From contig NZ_LAJC01000031.1 in the NCBI RefSeq assembly GCF_000981225.1, positions 1-59,818 of the forward strand: a stretch of DNA of 59,818 nt. The letters run 5' to 3'. The position numbers and the translations under genes are program-made. Source of the stretch: Allosalinactinospora lopnorensis (GTDB lineage Bacteria; Actinomycetota; Actinomycetes; Streptosporangiales; Streptosporangiaceae). Positions 1 to 8,492 of this stretch are shown piece after piece (the first letter of the stretch is position 1; each line of letters opens with the position of its first letter). A model generated the notes under the pieces. The model saw nothing but the letters and a program-made list of their open reading frames with translations, ran no database searches and was not told the DNA's origin.

Positions 1-2713
1 CGTAGGGGCGTTTCCCGGTGGCGATCTCCTCGTTCAGCCGCAGCAGCCGGGCCGCGAGTTCCGCATGGTCCTGGGCGATCGACACCGGCCAGCCGTAGGC
101 CACGGCAACCGCCCGGTCCAGCTCCAGATGGAGTTTCCGCAGGTCGGCATAGGCGCCCTCGTCCACCTGGTTGTACAACTCGGTGAGCCCGATCCCCTCG
201 GCCAGGCAGATCCCCTGGCGGCGGCCGATGACCGCCCGGCTCGCCTCGGCGATGCGCTCGTACTGCTCGTCCGAAACCGGATCGGGCCAGGGGAAGGTCA
301 GGAAAGCTTTCGACGGCGAATAGCGAAGGTCGGCCTTGAGCGTGCCAGAGGTGGCCCACGCCCACGCCGTATGAGCGGCCGAGCTCAGGACCCCCATGGA
401 GTAGTCGTCGTCGAGGGCGAATACCACCGTTAGGTCGCTAGGGCAGGTAGACGAGTCTTGCCAAGAGAAAACCGCGCGCTTCGCCATCCGCGCGGTAGCG
501 ATATAGCGCTCTAGACCGCTCAGAGCGTTGCGCATACCTACGGCCTTTTCTCCGAAGAGCCACCAATTTTCTCGGCGTGCCCGTCGAGGATTGGTGTCCC
601 GTTTCGGTTTTACGCGTTCTCGTACGATCTTCTCCGCCGCGGGATATTTCCTGGCTTCTTCGAGTGGTCGCAGACCGAAGTCGATGATCCATCTGCGGGC
701 GTGCTGCCGGGGGTCGTCGGTGATGTCATCGCCGATGAGGTAGGGGCGGACGACGTCGGAGTACTGGGCTTCGGGACGCTGGAGCAGACGTTCGGCTTCC
801 TCCTGCTCCAGGATGAAGCCGTCCCCCACCGGAATCGGTCCCTGGAAGGCCCGGTTCCTGTTGGCGGCGAGGGGCAGGGCCGTGTCGGTGGACCTCTCCC
901 ATGCCCGAAGCTGTGAGGAGATTCCGGAGACCGGCTCGCCGTCCAGCAGGAACTCCGTGGGGGGTTCCTCCGGTTCCTTGATCCAGTTGGCGATGCTCAC
1001 GTGAACCTTGGCCTCGCCCGGCCACACCTGGCTGGAGACCGCGTCGGTGATCACCCCGCCGTTCTCCGTCACATACCCGAGGCTCGCCTCCCGCGCCGAG
1101 GGTTGCCGGATCGAGTTCGTTCCGATCAGCCCCGCGCGCTGCCCCGGCTTCAGGTGGTCGTGGCTCTTGCGGAACCAGTAGACGCAGAAGTCCTTGAGCC
1201 CGACCCCGAACGTCGTCTTGAGGAACTTCAGGTACTCGTCTTTCAGTTCGCGGCGCAGGTTCTGGGAACCGAGGAACGGCGGGTTGCCGATGACGCAGTC
1301 CACCTCGGGCCAATCCGCCTTCAGCGCGTCCCGGTCGCGCAGCGTCGTGAGGTTGACCAGCGGAAGAAACGATTCGGCGCGCTCGAACTCGACCGCGACC
1401 TGGCGGTGCCCCATCCACAGGGTGAGCTGGGCGACCTGCACGGCGGTCCGCAGCAGGTCGATGCCATACAGGTTGCCCAGCGGGTAGAACGGAAGCGCGT
1501 CACCGGGGATGGGGTGGCCGTCCTTCTTGGCCAGCGCGCACAGTTTCTCCTTGAGCGCGTGCTCCAGTCCGCGCAGCTCCCGGTAGGCGACGTAGAGGAA
1601 GTTGCCGGAGCCGCACGCCGGATCGAGCACGCGGAAATCGCAGAGTTCCTGCAACAGCAGGTGGCATTCCCGGAACGTCGTCGCGGCGTCGATGCGCACC
1701 CGCCACGGCCGCACGATCGTGGGCCGGACGATCTTCATGATGTCGGCCTCGTGAGTGTAGTGCGCGCCCAGTGCACCGCGCTTCTCCCCGAGGAAGCTCT
1801 CCACCAGCGAACCGAAGATGGTCGGATTGACCTTGTGCCACTCGTACTCACCGGCCTCCAGAAGAAGATCGATCTCCTCCTCGGTAAGGTCGATCACAGC
1901 GGGCTTGCTGAAAAGCTCGCCGTTAACGTAGGCCGTGCCCTTCAGCACACCGTGGCGCAGATGCGGATCCTCCTGGTTCAGCGACCACAGCAGGCCGCCC
2001 AGGAGCGCTGGGGCGAAGGCCCTGCGCCGCTTGGCCTCCCGCAGGATCTGCAGGCTCGGGTACCCCGAGATCATGTTGAAACGCTCGGCGAAGAACAGCC
2101 ACACCATCTGCAGCAGGAAGTCCTGCACCACTTCCGGTCGCGCCGCCTCCCTCGTCATCAGGGAGTGGTTCACCCGCCCGATCAGTTCGGCCGCGTTTCG
2201 GGTGAGTTCGCGGCCGGCGATGTGGAACAGCGCCTCATCGTCGGCGTTGGTGAGAAACAGCAGTTTCTCGTAGTGGTCGGGAAGTTCGGACAGCGTGAGA
2301 TCGGCGCGCGGCCGGGTGGGGAACCGGCCCGGTTCCCAGATCTCGAACCGGTGGAACGAGCAGAGGACTACGTACCGGGTGGCGGGGCTGTCGCTGGCGG
2401 GGTCGGAGGACTCCCGCCAGTAGGCCAGCGCCTGCTTCCGGTGCCTCTCCAGGCGGTCGGTCTCGCCCGGCGCCTTCATCTCCACGATGAGCAGGTCGCG
2501 CCAGCGCAGGTCCATGATCCCTTCCGAGGACTTATTGTCCTCGAAGACCGCACCGGCCGATTTGCGGTCGCCGCCGTAGGCCTCGAACAGCTCGTTGAGG
2601 AACGTCTGCGCCTCGCTGCGCTCGCTGCCGGAGTAGTCCTGCCAGCGTTTGACGAACTTGGCGAGGCGCGACTGGATCTCCGGGCCGCTGAGCACACTGC
2701 CGACCGGTGCCAT
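1..2713 (-). CDS. MmeI-like type IIL restriction-modification enzyme (fused nuclease and N6-adenine methyltransferase), 3' end cut by window edge
   Basis: The frame stays open for 904 codons to base 1, so the C-terminus lies outside the window. MmeI, the family model, is about 919 aa, so little is missing. From the N-terminus there is a PD-(D/E)xK nuclease signature with D68 followed by E78-M-K80, nearly the same spacing and numbering as MmeI. Next come SAM-binding motif I, LDPACGSGNF at about 363-372, and the amino-methyltransferase motif IV NPPF at 477-480. A target-recognition region follows at about 620-830. Start: ATG 2713 with AGGAAG nine bases upstream. Family knowledge says such enzymes cut and methylate from one polypeptide. 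Cleavage activity is inferred from the intact nuclease triad. A 90-aa gene ends 46 bases upstream on the same strand. Confidence 0.85.
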   Translation of the reverse strand, partial: MAPVGSVLSGPEIQSRLAKFVKRWQDYSGSERSEAQTFLNELFEAYGGDRKSAGAVFEDNKSSEGIMDLRWRDLLIVEMKAPGETDRLERHRKQALAYWRESSDPASDSPATRYVVLCSFHRFEIWEPGRFPTRPRADLTLSELPDHYEKLLFLTNADDEALFHIAGRELTRNAAELIGRVNHSLMTREAARPEVVQDFLLQMVWLFFAERFNMISGYPSLQILREAKRRRAFAPALLGGLLWSLNQEDPHLRHGVLKGTAYVNGELFSKPAVIDLTEEEIDLLLEAGEYEWHKVNPTIFGSLVESFLGEKRGALGAHYTHEADIMKIVRPTIVRPWRVRIDAATTFRECHLLLQELCDFRVLDPACGSGNFLYVAYRELRGLEHALKEKLCALAKKDGHPIPGDALPFYPLGNLYGIDLLRTAVQVAQLTLWMGHRQVAVEFERAESFLPLVNLTTLRDRDALKADWPEVDCVIGNPPFLGSQNLRRELKDEYLKFLKTTFGVGLKDFCVYWFRKSHDHLKPGQRAGLIGTNSIRQPSAREASLGYVTENGGVITDAVSSQVWPGEAKVHVSIANWIKEPEEPPTEFLLDGEPVSGISSQLRAWERSTDTALPLAANRNRAFQGPIPVGDGFILEQEEAERLLQRPEAQYSDVVRPYLIGDDITDDPRQHARRWIIDFGLRPLEEARKYPAAEKIVRERVKPKRDTNPRRARRENWWLFGEKAVGMRNALSGLERYIATARMAKRAVFSWQDSSTCPSDLTVVFALDDDYSMGVLSSAAHTAWAWATSGTLKADLRYSPSKAFLTFPWPDPVSDEQYERIAEASRAVIGRRQGICLAEGIGLTELYNQVDEGAYADLRKLHLELDRAVAVAYGWPVSIAQDHAELAARLLRLNEEIATGKRPY

Positions 2714-2759
2714 GGGCGATCACTTCCTGGCGTGAGGTGGGGGTGGGGGAGTGAGACCG

Positions 2760-3032
2760 TCAGTAGAACAGCTTGGGTTCTTTGCTTTCGCCGAAGAGCC
2801 CTTCCTGGAAAAGGTGCTCGCGTGTCTTGCGGAGCTCGCTCGCGGCGTGCTCCAGCACCTGGTGCAGCTGTTCGGTCTCGGGCTCATCGGCGGTCGCCCG
2901 GGTTCCCTCGTCGGCGGTCCTGATGAGCTGTTCCAGGTTGGTGAGCAGGGTGGACACGCACCGCATCCCCGCCTCGCGGGCGGGGTTCTCAGCGGGTTCG
3001 TGGCCCGATCCACCGGGATTCGACTCAGACAT
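2760..3032 (-). CDS. Small acidic protein encoded just upstream of the restriction-modification gene
   Basis: A 90-aa acidic, probably helical protein that I do not recognise. It is rich in Glu and Ala, with a likely amphipathic helix at about 25-80 (TLLTNLEQLIRTA, then LHQVLEHAASELRKTREHL) and no Cys cluster, membrane segment or known DNA-binding motif. It ends 46 bases before the MmeI-like gene on the same strand, so the two are probably co-transcribed. Its position suggests an accessory factor for the enzyme, such as a controller, inhibitor or multimerisation partner, but the sequence shows no motif for any of these. Codon usage is as GC-rich as that of its neighbours. Confidence 0.6.
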   Translation of the reverse strand: MSESNPGGSGHEPAENPAREAGMRCVSTLLTNLEQLIRTADEGTRATADEPETEQLHQVLEHAASELRKTREHLFQEGLFGESKEPKLFY

Positions 3033-3144
3033 GGCGCTCCGATCTGCTGAGTGCCGCTGCGGACTCGGGGGCGAAAGGTTCCCGCCCCCGACCGAGCTTA
3101 ACGACCGGCGCCGACGGTCCAGGGCCTTTCCCGATGGTCCTGCC

Positions 3145-3333
3145 TTACAGTTCGTTGTTCCGTACCGATCCGAGGAAGGCCCGCCATGCGGTGCTGTCGA
3201 AGGTGAGGGTAGTTCCTTGGGGGTGGGCGGAGTCGCGGACGTCCACGTTCTTATGCGCTATCCGCGTCTCTACGCAGTTGTTGCTTGCTCCGGAGCTGTA
3301 GCCGCTCTTGAACCAGCTCGTGGCACGTCTCAT
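3145..3333 (-). CDS. DUF397 domain protein
   Basis: A 62-aa protein with the DUF397 pattern: an N-terminal W-x-KS-x-YS segment (TSWFKSGYSSGASNNCVE), a central VDVRDS and a C-terminal W-x-AFLGSV. Proteins of this family are nearly always encoded beside an XRE/DUF5753 regulator in filamentous actinomycetes and modulate it, as in the whiJ and bldB-type loci of Streptomyces. Here its ATG overlaps the stop of the upstream regulator gene in an ATGA, so translation is coupled and the pair probably acts as a unit. The biochemical role of DUF397 is not established; an antidote or co-regulator role is inference from the family. Confidence 0.85.
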   Translation of the reverse strand: MRRATSWFKSGYSSGASNNCVETRIAHKNVDVRDSAHPQGTTLTFDSTAWRAFLGSVRNNEL

Positions 3334-4199
3334 GCCCAGTTCTCCTTCAGGTGCCGGACCAGCAGATCACGGGATTCCTCCGCGCTCAGTGCCAGCTCGG
3401 ACGATCGACGAAATGCTTGTAGCAGCGCCCCGGTGTCCGCCTCGCGGTCATGGTAAGTACAGGGGCCGAAAACCACTGACGCGCAGCCGATCCGAGGGGC
3501 GTTCTCGAACTCCAGGACGAGGATGCCGCCGCCCAGCAGGGGATTGTCTCTAATAGTCGCTGGCATCACCTGGAGGGTGAGGGTCGGTTTGCTCTCGACC
3601 AGTTGGAGCATGTGCAGGATCTGCCCGCGCATCACGGAAGGGCCGCCGACCTCGTGATGGAGCGCGTCCTCGGTGAAGACGAAGGAGAGCCGCTTAGGTG
3701 TGTCGGTCTCCATCACCCGGCGCTGCTGCTCCTGGCGGAACTCGATCCGGGCTGTTACCTCCCGCTCCGATGCCTCCCACCACACACCGTTACAGGCGCG
3801 GATCACCGCTCGCATGTAGTCGGGTGATTGCAGGAGGCCGGGGATGATGCCGCTTTCGTAGGAGCAGATCGCGACCGCGTCGGCCTCCAGGTCCGCCAGG
3901 CGCTGGAACGAGCCGGGAAGATTGTCGGTGTAGGAGCGGCGGGGGCGGCGCCTACGGGCTTCCGTGCCGAGTGCCAGTACGGCCTCGCGATCATGCTGGT
4001 TGACTTCGAGGAAGTCGAGCAGCGCCGCCAACTCGTCCGTGCTGAACGAACCCGCGCCGACCTCGACCCGGCTCAACCGGGTCTGGTCCTTGCCGACAGC
4101 CCGAGCGGCGTCCGCCTGCGACTTGCCCGCATCTTCCCGCAGCCGCTTGAGCATCAAGCCAAGCTGACGGCGGGCCACGGTCGGCTTACCGGTGCTCAT
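3330..4199 (-). CDS. XRE-family helix-turn-helix regulator with DUF5753 domain
   Basis: A 289-aa regulator. The N-terminal HTH at about 10-65 reads LGLMLKRLREDAGKSQADAA, then VGKDQTRLSRVEVG, typical of lambda-repressor-like proteins. The rest is the DUF5753 ligand-like domain of WhiJ-type regulators, with conserved EADAVAICSYESGIIPGLLQ. Start: ATG 4199 with GGAGG nine bases upstream; the frame remains open to 4256 but without a comparable ribosome-binding site. It overlaps its DUF397 partner by four bases. An AT-rich inverted-repeat region with two GCATATGC boxes lies 60-100 bases upstream and is the likely autoregulatory operator. Such pairs usually affect development or antibiotic production in Streptomyces; the target here is unknown. 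Confidence 0.9.
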   Translation of the reverse strand: MSTGKPTVARRQLGLMLKRLREDAGKSQADAARAVGKDQTRLSRVEVGAGSFSTDELAALLDFLEVNQHDREAVLALGTEARRRRPRRSYTDNLPGSFQRLADLEADAVAICSYESGIIPGLLQSPDYMRAVIRACNGVWWEASEREVTARIEFRQEQQRRVMETDTPKRLSFVFTEDALHHEVGGPSVMRGQILHMLQLVESKPTLTLQVMPATIRDNPLLGGGILVLEFENAPRIGCASVVFGPCTYHDREADTGALLQAFRRSSELALSAEESRDLLVRHLKENWA

Positions 4200-4260
4200 T
4201 CTGTGCGGCCTCCGGTGGACGTCCAAGGACATGTTACTGACAGGAATCGATGACAAAAAA

Positions 4261-4298
4261 GCATATGCTCATTACTCTCTTAAGAAGTAAGCATATGC
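4261..4298. promoter_or_regulatory. AT-rich inverted-repeat operator between the XRE regulator and a divergent small gene
   Basis: Two identical GCATATGC octamers stand at 4261-4268 and 4291-4298. Between them TTACT (4272-4276) and AGTAA (4286-4290) form an inverted repeat around a CTTAAG centre. The segment is strikingly AT-rich for this genome and lies in the only divergent intergenic gap of the block. Binding by the neighbouring XRE protein is inference. Confidence 0.55.
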
Positions 4299-4354
4299 CC
4301 CTTGAGTCGGTGTCTGTTGTCGCGCCGACCCTATCGCTGTAAGCGAGGTGCCCC

Positions 4355-4582
4355 ATGTACGACCACCGGTTGCGGACCTGCGCCATGATCGCCATCCCGC
4401 ACGAGACCAGTGTCAGGTGGCTGGTCGGCCAGTGCGGGGAGGAGGTGGAACTGTCCTTCGGCGCCGATAGCAGCGCCATCCTGGACATCAGCTACGAGAT
4501 GCTCGCCCCGATCATCTCCGCCCTCACCCGGGCGCGCACCGCAGCGGCCGAGGCCCGTGCCGGGGAGGGGCTTCCCGGGTAG
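4355..4582 (+). CDS. Small hypothetical protein divergent from the XRE regulator
   Basis: A 75-aa protein of unknown function, beginning MYDHRLRTCAMIAIPHETSV and ending in an Ala/Arg/Glu-rich helix. The middle (CGEEVELSFGADSSAILDIS) looks like a short beta-rich segment. GAGGTG precedes the ATG by five bases, and third positions are GC-rich as in real genes. It is read divergently from the XRE/DUF397 pair across the AT-rich operator and is closed by a strong hairpin at 4615-4647, so it is probably a one-gene transcript under the same control. Small genes beside XRE-DUF397 pairs are common in actinomycetes, but I recognise no family here. Confidence 0.55.
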   Translation: MYDHRLRTCAMIAIPHETSVRWLVGQCGEEVELSFGADSSAILDISYEMLAPIISALTRARTAAAEARAGEGLPG

Positions 4583-4614
4583 GCGCAGAACCGTCCCGGC
4601 TCACCCCCGCACCC

Positions 4615-4647
4615 GGTACCGGCCCCGCCTGCGGCGGGGCCGGTACC
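4615..4647 (+). terminator. Perfect 15-bp stem hairpin before apt
   Basis: GGTACCGGCCCCGCC (4615-4629), a TGC loop and its exact complement (4633-4647). There is no T tract, as is usual for actinobacterial terminators. It separates the accessory block from apt. Confidence 0.65.
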
Positions 4648-4714
4648 GTCGTCTCGTCCGAGTCTTCGAGCCGCCGTCCCCGCGTGCGGCCCAGCCGAGA
4701 AGAACGAAGAGGCC

Positions 4715-5245
4715 ATGTCCGCTGATCTGACCGAACTGATCGGACGGCACGTCCGCGACATCCCCGACTTCCCCCGCCCCGGTGTGCTCTTCAAGGACAT
4801 CACCCCGCTCCTGGACGCCCCCGAGGCGTTCCAGGCCGTGGTGGACGCCATAGCGGCGCACCACGAACACAGCGGCGTCGACCGCGTCGTCGGCCTGGAG
4901 GCGCGCGGCTTCCTGCTGGCCGCCCCCGTCGCCCTGCGTCTCGGCGCGGGGATGGTTCCGGTGCGCAAAGAAGGGAAACTGCCCGCGAAAACGCTGAGCG
5001 AGTCCTATGATCTGGAGTACGGCACAGCGACGGTCGAGGTGCACGCCGACGCGATCACCGCGGGTGACCGCGTGCTCGTCGTCGACGACGTGCTCGCCAC
5101 CGGCGGCACCGCGCGGGCCGCGATGGAGTTGGTCCGCAGGGCGGGTGGTACCGTCGTTGGACTCTCGGTTCTGATGGAACTCGTGTTCCTCCAGGGCCGC
5201 CAGAAGCTGTCCGATGTGGAGTTGCACGCCCTTTCCGCGGTCTGA
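4715..5245 (+). CDS. apt: Adenine phosphoribosyltransferase
   Basis: A 176-aa cytoplasmic purine-salvage enzyme that converts adenine and PRPP to AMP and pyrophosphate. The PRPP-binding motif VLVVDDVLATGGTA is at about 120-133, the adenine-side signature GLEARGFLL at about 60-68, and the FKDITPLL segment of Apt at about 26-33. Length matches the family. It precedes rel, the usual actinobacterial order (secD-secF-apt-rel). Here the sec genes are not visible upstream; a restriction-modification and regulator block takes their place inside the window. Confidence 0.96.
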   Translation: MSADLTELIGRHVRDIPDFPRPGVLFKDITPLLDAPEAFQAVVDAIAAHHEHSGVDRVVGLEARGFLLAAPVALRLGAGMVPVRKEGKLPAKTLSESYDLEYGTATVEVHADAITAGDRVLVVDDVLATGGTARAAMELVRRAGGTVVGLSVLMELVFLQGRQKLSDVELHALSAV

Positions 5246-5489
5246 GCCCTGGCCCGGGCCCACCTGTATCCGCGGACGAACCGTTGCTCCGCCCTGCTCC
5301 TGCGGAGGCTCCGTCCACCGGAGGTACGCGCATCCGAAGGTATCCGGCCGCGCGGGCATAACGATACTGTAACGATGCGTTGGAATAAGTGAGCTGATCG
5401 CTCACGACTGCAGACGTCCACCGGCGGGCCGGGTGGCGACGACGTCCCCGGCACACCCCGCCGGGGCGAGTCGCGGGGGAGGAATGGGC

Positions 5490-8036
5490 ATGCCACGTGA
5501 AGCGGTTTCGACCGGTGCGGTACCCGAGCGTCCCGAGCCGCCGGCCCCCGTACCCGAGCATCCCGGCGCTGAGGCGGACCGGCCCGATCACGGTCACGCC
5601 GGGCGCGGGTGGGAAGAACACGGCCAGGAAGACCAGCAGCGAAGACCAGGCTCTCAAGGGGAAGCACGAGGGGAGAAAGCGGATGAGGCGGTGCGCCCCG
5701 GACAGGCGGTCCAGGGGCGACCGGAGTCCGCGGCGCCCTCTGGCCCGGAACCCGCGGACGAGACACGTGCCGAGCCGCCGCCCGGCCCGTCATCTACCGT
5801 GCGAGTACGCCGCCGCCTCGCGCGACTCGGCGCCCAGCGGGGGGTGACCATGAACCCGGTTCTCGAACCACTGATCAAGACCGTCAGGGCGACGCACCCC
5901 AAAGCCGACGTCCGCCTCATCGAACGCGCCTACGAGGTCGCCGCCCACCACCACCGCGACCAGAAGCGCAAGAGCGGCGACCCCTACATCACGCACCCTC
6001 TCGCGGTGGCGACGATCCTCGCCGAGCTGGGGATGCAGGAGCCCACGCTGGCCGCCGCGCTGCTGCACGACACGGTCGAGGACACCAGCTACAAACTGGA
6101 CCAGCTGCGCACCGACTTCGGGGACGAGATCGCCGAGCTCGTCGACGGCGTCACCAAACTGGACAAGGTCAAGTACGGCGAGGCGACCCAGGCCGAGACC
6201 GTGCGCAAGATGGTCGTGGCGATGTCGCGCGACATCAAGGTGCTGGTCATCAAGCTGTGCGACCGACTGCACAACATGCGTACGCTGCGCTACCTCCCGC
6301 AGGCCAAACGGGAGAAGAAGGCGCGCGAGACGCTGGAGATCTTCGCCCCCCTGGCCCACCGCCTGGGCATGAACACCATCAAGTGGGAGCTGGAGGACCT
6401 CGCGTTCGCCACGCTCTACCCGAAGCGGTTCGACGAGATCGCCCGGCTGGTCTCCGAACGGGCTCCGCGCCGCGACGTCTACCTGCAGGACGTGCTCGAG
6501 GCCGTCTCCGCCGACCTGCGCGAAGCCAAGATCAAGGCGACGGTGCGCGGCCGACCCAAGCACTACTACTCGATCTACCAGAAGATGATCGCCCGCAACT
6601 GCGGCTTCGACGAGATCTACGACCTCGTCGCCGTCCGGGTCCTGGTCGACAGCGTCCGCGACTGCTATGCGGCGCTGGGCACCATCCACGCGCGGTGGAA
6701 TCCGGTGCCGGGCCGGTTCAAGGACTACATCGCGATGCCGAAGTTCAACATGTACCAGTCGCTGCACACGACGGTCATCGGACCTTCGGGGAACCCGGTC
6801 GAGCTGCAGATCCGCACCCGGGCGATGCACCGCCGCGCCGAGTACGGCATCGCGGCCCACTGGAAGTACAAAGAGGACCGCGGCAACGGGGGCAAGGAGA
6901 GCGGCGGAAAGTCCAAGAACGGCGCCGGCGACATGGCCTGGCTGCGCCAGCTCATCGACTGGCAGCAGGAGACCAAGGACCCGGGGGAGTTCCTGGAGTC
7001 GCTCCGCTTCGACCTGTCGGTGCAGGAGGTCTTCGTCTTCACCCCGCAGGGCGACGTCATCTCGCTGCCGCAGGGCGCCACAACGGTGGACTTCGCCTAC
7101 GCGGTGCACACCGAGGTCGGACACCGAACGGTGGGCGCGCGCGTCAACGGGCGCCTGGTGCCGCTGGAGAGCGAGCTGCACAACGGCGAGACGGTCGAGA
7201 TCCTCACGGCGAAGACCTCCGACGCCGGGCCCAGCCACGACTGGCTCAACTTCGTCAAGAGCGCGCGGGCGCGCAACAAGATCCGGCAGTGGTTCACCAA
7301 GGAGCGCCGCGAGGCGGCGATCGAGCGGGGCAAGGACGCCATCGCCCGCGTCATGCGCAAGCAGGAGCTCCCCATCAAACGCCTCTTCAGCGGCGAAGCG
7401 CTGATCGCCCTCGCGCGCGACCTCCGCTACAACGACGTCGACTCGCTGTACGCGGCCGTTGGCGAGGGGCACATCGGCGCGCAGAACATCGTGCAGAAGC
7501 TGGTCGGTTCGCTCGGGGGCATCGAGAGCGCCGAAGAGGACATCGCCGAGTCGTCCCTGCCCACGCGCCGGGCGCCGCGGCAGCGCCCGGCGGGCAACCC
7601 CGGCGTCGTCGTCGAGGGAGAGGCCGACGTCTGGGTGCGGCTGTCGAAGTGCTGCACGCCGGTGCCCGGTGACTCCATCGTCGGCTTCGTCACCCGGGGA
7701 AACGGTGTCTCGGTGCACCGCAGTGACTGTGTGAACACCCGCTCCCTGGATTCCGAGCGCATGGTCCACGTGGAATGGCAGCCCACCGAGGACTCCATGT
7801 TCCTGGTCGCCCTGCAGGTCGAGGCCCTCGACCGCTCACGGCTGCTGTCCGACATCACCCGGGTGTTGTCCGACCAGCACGTCAACATCCTCTCGGCGAC
7901 CGTGCAGACCAGCCGGGACCGGGTCGCGTTGAGCCGGTTCACCTTCGAGATGGCCGACCCCACGCATCTGGGCCACGTGCTGAAGGCCGTCCGCGGTGTC
8001 GACGGGGTCTATGACGTCTACCGGATGAAGAACTGA
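5490..8036 (+). CDS. rel: Bifunctional (p)ppGpp synthetase/hydrolase (Rel)
   Basis: An 848-aa stringent-response enzyme. A Pro/Glu/Arg-rich, probably disordered leader of about 120 residues precedes the HD hydrolase domain (LLHDTVED at about 192-199). The synthetase domain follows, with [14 protein letters not shown] near 350, the RFKD stretch near 408 that marks bifunctional Rel enzymes, and [10 protein letters not shown]. The regulatory half holds TGS ([14 protein letters not shown] near 515), a conserved-Cys region ([15 protein letters not shown]) and a C-terminal ACT domain. Start: ATG 5490 follows GGAGG by seven bases; the frame is open to GTG 5433 without a better site. Both hydrolase and synthetase motifs look intact, so both activities are expected. 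Confidence 0.95.
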   Translation: MPREAVSTGAVPERPEPPAPVPEHPGAEADRPDHGHAGRGWEEHGQEDQQRRPGSQGEARGEKADEAVRPGQAVQGRPESAAPSGPEPADETRAEPPPGPSSTVRVRRRLARLGAQRGVTMNPVLEPLIKTVRATHPKADVRLIERAYEVAAHHHRDQKRKSGDPYITHPLAVATILAELGMQEPTLAAALLHDTVEDTSYKLDQLRTDFGDEIAELVDGVTKLDKVKYGEATQAETVRKMVVAMSRDIKVLVIKLCDRLHNMRTLRYLPQAKREKKARETLEIFAPLAHRLGMNTIKWELEDLAFATLYPKRFDEIARLVSERAPRRDVYLQDVLEAVSADLREAKIKATVRGRPKHYYSIYQKMIARNCGFDEIYDLVAVRVLVDSVRDCYAALGTIHARWNPVPGRFKDYIAMPKFNMYQSLHTTVIGPSGNPVELQIRTRAMHRRAEYGIAAHWKYKEDRGNGGKESGGKSKNGAGDMAWLRQLIDWQQETKDPGEFLESLRFDLSVQEVFVFTPQGDVISLPQGATTVDFAYAVHTEVGHRTVGARVNGRLVPLESELHNGETVEILTAKTSDAGPSHDWLNFVKSARARNKIRQWFTKERREAAIERGKDAIARVMRKQELPIKRLFSGEALIALARDLRYNDVDSLYAAVGEGHIGAQNIVQKLVGSLGGIESAEEDIAESSLPTRRAPRQRPAGNPGVVVEGEADVWVRLSKCCTPVPGDSIVGFVTRGNGVSVHRSDCVNTRSLDSERMVHVEWQPTEDSMFLVALQVEALDRSRLLSDITRVLSDQHVNILSATVQTSRDRVALSRFTFEMADPTHLGHVLKAVRGVDGVYDVYRMKN

Positions 8037-8084
8037 GGCGTTTCGGGTTATGCCGGCGGTGCCACAACACCGAGACTGAGTGCT

Positions 8085-8441
8085 ATGAGGAAGTTCTCGC
8101 TGGACGCGCTGGCGCGCAACCACCTGGAGCAGGCGTCGAAGGCATCCTCCGGCCGCAGCTCATCGACGGTCTTCGGCGGGCACGAGCACATCCTCCGGCA
8201 GACGCTGATCGCGCTGACCCGCGGCAACTCGCTGTCCCCACACCCCAACCCCGGCGAGGCCACCCTCATCGTCGTGCGCGGCCGGGTGCGGCTGGTCGCC
8301 GGAGAGGATGAGTGGGAGGCGCGCTCCGGGGACATGCTGATCCTCCCCCAAGAGGACCACAGCCTTGAGGCGGTGGAGGACGCGGCCGTGCTCCTCAACG
8401 TCGTGATGCCGGGACCGGGGGCCGGGCGGGGCGAGGCCTGA
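8085..8441 (+). CDS. Cupin-domain protein
   Basis: A 118-aa single-domain cupin. The conserved barrel motifs are degenerate: SPHPNPGEATLIVVRGRVRL for motif 1 and GDMLILPQEDHSLEAVEDAA for motif 2. One motif-1 His (SPHP) and one motif-2 His are retained, so metal binding is possible but not certain. The family often binds small ligands or metals; no substrate can be assigned. It follows rel after 48 bases and may be transcribed with it, and it converges on the DUF349 gene. The ribosome-binding site before ATG 8085 is weak (GAG). Confidence 0.75.
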   Translation: MRKFSLDALARNHLEQASKASSGRSSSTVFGGHEHILRQTLIALTRGNSLSPHPNPGEATLIVVRGRVRLVAGEDEWEARSGDMLILPQEDHSLEAVEDAAVLLNVVMPGPGAGRGEA

Positions 8442-8492
8442 AGGCCCGCCCGCACCGCGGCGGCCGGAGGACCCCCTCTTGGCGGCGCCCGC

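Noticed and set aside
1001-2923. 640-codon plus-strand open frame at the left end
   Set aside because: It is antisense to the restriction-modification gene, whose motifs I and IV and nuclease triad are unmistakable on the minus strand.
3330-3560. XRE-DUF397 pair as a toxin-antitoxin module with the restriction enzyme
   Set aside because: The pair belongs to a known regulator family in actinomycetes and has no toxin-like domain; closeness to the enzyme is the only link.
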